Positions 59,726 through 64,000 of a stretch of 64,000 bases of DNA are shown here, one piece after another; the first letter of the stretch is position 1; each line of letters opens with the position of its first letter. The notes beneath the pieces are model-generated. The model was not told the DNA's origin. It ran no database searches and saw only the letters and a list, made by a program, of their open reading frames with translations. The DNA is from an uncultured Eubacteriales bacterium (lineage in GTDB: Bacteria; Bacillota; Clostridia; Christensenellales; CAG-917): positions 55,765 to 119,764 of the forward strand of contig URAF01000006.1 of NCBI GenBank assembly GCA_900545885.1, given 5' to 3'. Position numbers and translations under genes: made by a program.

Positions 59726-61207
59726 ATGAACAAGAAAAGAGCAATTTCCGTTTTGGCGCTGATTGTTGTGCTGGCACTTGCAGTCGGCATTCTGGTTGCC
59801 TGCAACCATTACGAGTGGAATTCCGTCGGAATGGGCGAAAGCGGCGCGAACGTCGTATCCAACGGCGGTTACGTTGTCGAGCAGGGCAAATACGTTTATT
59901 TCATCAACGGATACGTCGGCGACAACGACAACAACGAGTGGGGCACTCCCTACAAGCAGAGCATTATGCGTGCAGAGAAGAACGCCGACGGTACAATCAA
60001 CAACGATACCGCGGTGGTCGTCGTGCCCAAGAGCATATACAACAAGAGTGTGAACGGCGGTTTTGCCATTTACGGTGACTGGATTTATTATGCCACTCCC
60101 AACAACGAAAAGGACAAGAACGGCACCCCCAGCACCACGCACACCGACTTTATGCGCACTAGAACGGACGGCGCCATCACCCAGCGTATAGGCACCATCA
60201 ACTCCCGTGAAAGCGAATATCTGTTCACCCCCACCCGCGTGCTTTATCGCACCAATACGTCCACCGTTTACTACTTCGATTTCTCCGGAATGCGTACGGA
60301 CAAATCCCTTGACAACGGCAAAGGCGTGACAAGCGGCACTCTCATCGAAAACGCAAGCAGCATTATGTGGGGTTACGACGCAGACTGGGCAGTGAACGCC
60401 GGTACGGTCGTATCCGATTACGTCTTCTACACCGAAACGATAACGGGCGACGACAGCTACAAACACTACAACAACCTCTGCGCAATCAAGTATGACGGAA
60501 GCGACAAGAGAGTTCTTGCCACGATAGACTCCTATCTTGCGGAAGGCGAAGACGACGTCAACAACTATCAGAAAGTTTTCACGTTCGCGCTCGGCGACAT
60601 ATATTTCGAGAACGACGACACCGTGACGCTGTATTACAGCAAATCCATTTACGAAAACGCCGCGGCGTCCAATGTGGGACTTTACAGCAACACTTTCAGC
60701 GTTAAAGATGGTTTTTCCGTCGCAAACGAGAAGAAAGTGACGTCCAACAACCTGACTGCTTTCTACGCGCTCGGCGGAGATAAAGGCGTACTTGCCGCAA
60801 AGGACAGCAACCTCTATCTTCTCAACGGAACGGACAATTACAGTGACGCCAACCTCGTTGTCGGCGGCGAACGTTCCGCAACCGTGCAGGGCGTCGTAGG
60901 CGACTATGTCTACTACACTGTCAGCAATTCGACCGCACTCTACCGCATCAACCTCGTCAAAGGAACGGGCAGCAGCCCCAACGAAGACACGGTCATCAAA
61001 GAGGGCGTCAAGTCCGATTGGCTGAGCATCGAATTTATCGGCAACAGAGTTTACTTCTTCAACACCGAAGATTACAGCTATGTGAACTACGTCGACCTTG
61101 ACAAATTCACGGGCGACGAACTTGCTCCCACGCTTGTCGGCAAGATGACGCAGGCTGACCTCGAAGCAAAAGAAAAAGAGGAAGAAGAAAACGAAGACAA
61201 GGAATAA
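59726..61207 (+). CDS. lipoprotein with DUF5050-like beta-propeller repeats
   Basis: A 493-residue protein with a signal peptide (MNKKRAISVLALIV) and lipobox LVAC, lipid-anchored outside the cell. The body repeats strands of the type GDWIYYATP, GKYVYFINGY, GDYVYYTVSN and GNRVYFFNTED, about 50 residues apart, which is the pattern of DUF5050-type propellers that bind ligands or proteins at the surface. The last 20 residues are a highly charged Lys/Glu tail. GGACAGGAG precedes the ATG; own promoter and terminator. Confidence 0.8.
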   Translation: MNKKRAISVLALIVVLALAVGILVACNHYEWNSVGMGESGANVVSNGGYVVEQGKYVYFINGYVGDNDNNEWGTPYKQSIMRAEKNADGTINNDTAVVVVPKSIYNKSVNGGFAIYGDWIYYATPNNEKDKNGTPSTTHTDFMRTRTDGAITQRIGTINSRESEYLFTPTRVLYRTNTSTVYYFDFSGMRTDKSLDNGKGVTSGTLIENASSIMWGYDADWAVNAGTVVSDYVFYTETITGDDSYKHYNNLCAIKYDGSDKRVLATIDSYLAEGEDDVNNYQKVFTFALGDIYFENDDTVTLYYSKSIYENAAASNVGLYSNTFSVKDGFSVANEKKVTSNNLTAFYALGGDKGVLAAKDSNLYLLNGTDNYSDANLVVGGERSATVQGVVGDYVYYTVSNSTALYRINLVKGTGSSPNEDTVIKEGVKSDWLSIEFIGNRVYFFNTEDYSYVNYVDLDKFTGDELAPTLVGKMTQADLEAKEKEEEENEDKE

Positions 61208-61221
61208 CACCGACGCAAACG

Positions 61222-61250
61222 AAAAGGCGGATTCGCTCCGCCTTTTTTGT
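61222..61250 (+). terminator. terminator after the lipoprotein gene
   Basis: AAAAGGCGGA and TCCGCCTTTT pair around TTCGC, followed by T residues. Confidence 0.85.
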
Positions 61251-61368
61251 TAATAATCGGAAAGCGGCAAAAGACGGAAAAGCGTATTTCGGCGTATTAG
61301 GTACGGCACGGCACGGCGGATTATATTCGTCGGAAACAATGCGGATAAATTAGGATACGCGCAGGTAT

Positions 61369-61383
61369 ACGTGTCGCACACGT
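61369..61383. repeat. inverted repeat before the fabG-like gene
   Basis: ACGTGT-CGC-ACACGT, 80 bp upstream of the start; a possible operator, no promoter pair is evident nearby. Confidence 0.35.
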
Positions 61384-61462
61384 GCGCATTATACGCGTGA
61401 AAGAGCAGTCGCACAGCCAAACAGTTTAACGGAAACAATCGCCGACACTTAACGGAGGGTAT

Positions 61463-62182
61463 ATGTCAACCGTACTCGTAACGGGAGGTAGCCGAGGAAT
61501 AGGAGCCGCAACCGTAAGGGCTCTTGCTGATAGATACAACGTCGCATTCACCTACAATGCGTCGGAGTCCGCCGCGCTTGCGCTCGAACAGGAACTTGCG
61601 GGCAAAGGAGGCGTCAAGGCGTTCAGGTGCGACGTGTCCGACTCCGCGTCCGTCAAAAAAGCCGCGGACGAAATAAGAAAAAGGTTCGGTGCGGTGGATA
61701 TGATTGTCAATTCGGCGGGCATAGCCGAAAAAGGACTGTTTCAGGATATAACGGACGAAGAGTGGCGAAAGATTTTCGCAGTCAACGTCGACGGAACGTT
61801 TTACGTCACGCGCGAGTTTCTGCCCGATATGATAAGCAGGCAGAGAGGCGCGATAGTCAACGTGTCGTCCGTGTGGGGTGTTGTCGGTGCAAGCGTGGAA
61901 ACGGCATACTCCGCGACAAAAGCCGCGATTATCGGTCTTACGAAAGCGCTTTCGAAAGAAGTCGCGCCGTCGGGCATAACCGTCAACGCTGTGGCTCCCG
62001 GCGCCGTCGATACGGATATGATGAACTGCTATTCGGCGGAAGAAAAGGCGGAAATCTGCCGTGATATACCGCTGGGAAGAATGGCAACGGCAGACGAAAT
62101 CGCAAAGGCGATAGTTTTTCTGCTCGAAAACGGATACGTCACGGGGCAGGTGCTCACGGTTGACGGCGGTTTTGCGGGATAA
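61463..62182 (+). CDS. SDR oxidoreductase, FabG-like 3-oxoacyl-ACP reductase
   Basis: A 239-residue short-chain dehydrogenase. The NADPH loop is TGGSRGIGAATV at the N-terminus; NSAGIAEKGLF is the NAG motif; the active site has Ser in VNVSSVWG and YSATKAA with Tyr and Lys; and PGAVDTDM follows. The C-terminal TGQVLTVDGGF is typical of FabG. It is outside a fatty-acid operon, so the true substrate is unsure. Ribosome site GGAGGG. The M28-like gene follows after 15 bp. Confidence 0.9.
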   Translation: MSTVLVTGGSRGIGAATVRALADRYNVAFTYNASESAALALEQELAGKGGVKAFRCDVSDSASVKKAADEIRKRFGAVDMIVNSAGIAEKGLFQDITDEEWRKIFAVNVDGTFYVTREFLPDMISRQRGAIVNVSSVWGVVGASVETAYSATKAAIIGLTKALSKEVAPSGITVNAVAPGAVDTDMMNCYSAEEKAEICRDIPLGRMATADEIAKAIVFLLENGYVTGQVLTVDGGFAG

Positions 62183-62197
62183 CCTCGGGAGGGAATT

Positions 62198-63538
62198 ATG
62201 TCAGACGACCGCATTTTCAAAAACGTCGAATTTCAGACGCAGACGTCGGGCGAAGCGGAATTCGAAGCTTCCGACGATTATGCCGAGTTCGGCGGCGAAC
62301 CTCTGGTCGGCGAATCCGAAACGGCAAAACGTATAGCCGAAGCGGGTGAGTTCTGCGGAAAAATGGTAGGCGAACTTGCCGATTATGCCGACGCGCTCAC
62401 TGCGACGGCAGAGGAAACGGCGTGCGCGCGTTTCATACGCGACGAACTTTCACCGCTTGCCGACACCAGAATGGAAGCCTTCAAAACTTCGCCGCATGCG
62501 GGCAGAATGTGCAGTGTTCTGCTTGCACTGGTGTATTTCATCGCGCTGTTTTGTTATCTCATTTCTTTTGCGGGGGGCGACGCATTCGGTATTGCAATGG
62601 TAGTCGTCGCGCTCATCGTTCTGGGCGGCGGCGGATTTGTAGCGGGCGCAATGTTCCTCGGCAACGGCAAATTCGTGAAAATTCTGCCCAAAAAAGTTTC
62701 ATACAACGTATTCAGCGAGAGCAGACCTCAATCAGAACAACACGGCAACAAACTGCTTGTAATCGCATCCAACCACGATGCGGTAGCGGGTGCATACACT
62801 CCGAACTTCGACACCGTGCGCAAGGTCGTGTTCATAGTCGTGCCTGCGTCGGTTGTGCTGTTTTTGTTTTTCTGCGCAATCAAACTGGGCGTCGGTTCCA
62901 ACGACGTAACCAAAGTAACGCTGCTTACCGTTTTCCCGCTTTTGACTTCGCTGACGGGCATAATCGCACTTGCGTTGCACTTTTCGCCTTTGCAGAAACA
63001 CGCCCGCGAGAACAACAACGCAGGCACGGCGGTTGCAATGGCTTTGTACGAATATCTGCTCAAACACCCCGAAGTCCTGCCCGAAGACACGCGCGTTTGT
63101 TTTGTGTCGTTCGGCGGAGAAAACGCGGCGCACGGCGGGTCGCGCGCGTTTGCCGAGGCGCACCCCGAAGTAAACGGAGCCACCGCCATAGTAATCGGCG
63201 ACGTGCTCAGCAGCGATTTCAGTCTTATACGGAAAGACGCGCTTCGCAACATAGTGCTTTCGCAGATTTCGCCGCCCGCAGCGCTTGCCGCGGCGGACAA
63301 GAACAACGTTGCGTGCGAACTTGCCGACAACGATATATTCAAGAGCAAACTCAATTCTCTGCACGGATTTTCCGCGTCTGCGCTTGCCGACGCAGGCTGT
63401 GACTGCGCGATGTTCGTGGCAAAGGATTATACGGAAAAGGGAAGGGAACTGAACAACGAAGATATGGGAAGGCTGTTTGTGCTGTCGCTCGGAACGGCTG
63501 TGACCATGACGGAGGAGAAATATGGCAAAAGGCAGTAA
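62198..63538 (+). CDS. membrane-embedded M28-like protein with degenerate active site
   Basis: A 446-residue protein. The N-terminal 100 residues look like the lid helices of M28 peptidases, and then two pairs of membrane helices (about 105-128, 132-155, 208-230, 238-262) are inserted. The catalytic alpha/beta core is recognisable from the order ASNHDAV, ENNNAGTAVAMAL and SFGGENAAHGGSRAF. However, the metal and catalytic positions differ from the usual H-x-D, G-x-x-D-N-x-(A/S)-G and E-E: N192-H193-D194, N272-N273-N274 and E308-N309. It is probably not an active zinc peptidase. GGAGGG ribosome site; the next gene overlaps it. Confidence 0.65.
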   Translation: MSDDRIFKNVEFQTQTSGEAEFEASDDYAEFGGEPLVGESETAKRIAEAGEFCGKMVGELADYADALTATAEETACARFIRDELSPLADTRMEAFKTSPHAGRMCSVLLALVYFIALFCYLISFAGGDAFGIAMVVVALIVLGGGGFVAGAMFLGNGKFVKILPKKVSYNVFSESRPQSEQHGNKLLVIASNHDAVAGAYTPNFDTVRKVVFIVVPASVVLFLFFCAIKLGVGSNDVTKVTLLTVFPLLTSLTGIIALALHFSPLQKHARENNNAGTAVAMALYEYLLKHPEVLPEDTRVCFVSFGGENAAHGGSRAFAEAHPEVNGATAIVIGDVLSSDFSLIRKDALRNIVLSQISPPAALAAADKNNVACELADNDIFKSKLNSLHGFSASALADAGCDCAMFVAKDYTEKGRELNNEDMGRLFVLSLGTAVTMTEEKYGKRQ

Positions 63539-64000
63539 GGGCAAAAGAACCGCCGACGGGATTTCTGTCGGACAGCCCGATACGACCGCCCGCGAAAACG
63601 CGGCGGTTGAAAACGACAATATTACCGAAGACGCAATTGCCGACGCAACCGCAGTTGCGGAAAACGTAAACGCACAGGAAGAAAACGCCGAAAGCGAAAC
63701 GGCAAGCGAAGCGGTAGCCGCGGGCGCAACGTGCGAAGCCGCGGAAAGTGCGGAGAATTGCGCGGAAGAGGTTGCGGAAAACGTGGCAGAAGAGGAAGAA
63801 CAAACACAAACCGCGGGTTCTGATGCCGAAAACGACACGATGAAACCCGAGTTGTCGTGGAAATACGTTTTTTATCTTCTCAAAAAAGGCTTCAAAAGAT
63901 ATTTTATCGACGCGTTCACGGGAATGGCGCAGGGTTTGTTCTGCACGAGGTCGACACACTTTTTGACTTCGTCAACCACTTTGTCCATATCGCGGGAAAC
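63522..64000 (+). CDS. PTS IIC-like membrane protein, N-terminal part (cut by window end)
   Basis: Starts at an ATG after GGAGGAG and overlaps the end of the previous gene by 17 nt. Residues 1 to about 105 are a Glu/Ala/Asn-rich low-complexity region. Then WKYVFYLLKKGFKRYFIDAF and TGMAQGLFCT read like the first helix of a PTS-IIC-type sugar permease. After about base 63950 the frame reads Ser/Thr-rich text (STHFLTSSTT) that does not continue that helix. The gene is incomplete, so the product call is tentative. Confidence 0.45.
   Translation, partial: MAKGSKGKRTADGISVGQPDTTARENAAVENDNITEDAIADATAVAENVNAQEENAESETASEAVAAGATCEAAESAENCAEEVAENVAEEEEQTQTAGSDAENDTMKPELSWKYVFYLLKKGFKRYFIDAFTGMAQGLFCTRSTHFLTSSTTLSISRE

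Overview
The window looks like the replication-origin neighbourhood of a Gram-positive, Clostridia-like bacterium, probably an uncultured lineage. This rests on a YyaC-type sporulation protein, ParA/ParB with perfect parS sites, a CIRCE (HrcA) operator, Jag and YidD next to YidC, a tRNA-dependent translation set, and near-perfect sigma-A promoters with 17-bp spacers. Genus cannot be told from the sequence.

Layout. 1-6.2 kb: a truncated FAD oxidoreductase (minus), YyaC, FtsH, CysE and CysS. 6.4-11.6 kb: a CvpA-like membrane protein and a 1104-residue repeat protein, then tRNA-Asn beside a partial tRNA copy, and a small membrane protein. 11.6-18.5 kb: a metal/arsenic permease coupled to recF, dnaA divergent from recF and convergent with dnaN, then parA-parB. 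18.5-24.3 kb: rsmG with an MFS transporter, a nucleosidase, two chloramphenicol-acetyltransferase-like proteins and a sugar O-acetyltransferase. 24.3-27.3 kb: a 3-kb gene desert with three parS sites, DnaA boxes and a strand-composition switch near 25.9 kb; this is my candidate oriC/centromere. 27.3-34.8 kb: nagB, a lipid kinase, galU, glmM, CIRCE-controlled hsp20 and two surface proteins. 35-43.3 kb: gyrB-gyrA, then GH13 and GH27 glycosidases. 43.5-53.4 kb: uppP, ychF, argS and the rpmH-rnpA-yidD-yidC-jag-mnmE-mnmG operon. 53.4-64 kb: a candidate small RNA, trxB, an asnS-asnA-aspS operon, a lipoprotein, a FabG-like reductase, a degenerate membrane M28-like protein and a PTS-IIC-like gene cut by the window end.

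How it fits together. Initiation (DnaA), clamp (DnaN), gap repair (RecF), gyrase, and segregation (ParA/ParB/parS) all lie within about 26 kb, but the order is shuffled relative to the usual dnaA-dnaN-recF-gyrB-gyrA and mnmG-rsmG-parA-parB strings. nagB, glmM, galU and uppP supply amino-sugar, UDP-glucose and lipid-carrier steps for the cell envelope. The most unusual regulatory pattern is that recF, dnaA, parA, the MFS-rsmG unit and glmM each have a -10 box only 6-7 nt before the ATG and no Shine-Dalgarno, which predicts leaderless mRNAs. Other genes in the window have ordinary ribosome binding sites. All calls are from reading the sequence; no database search or computed statistics were available.
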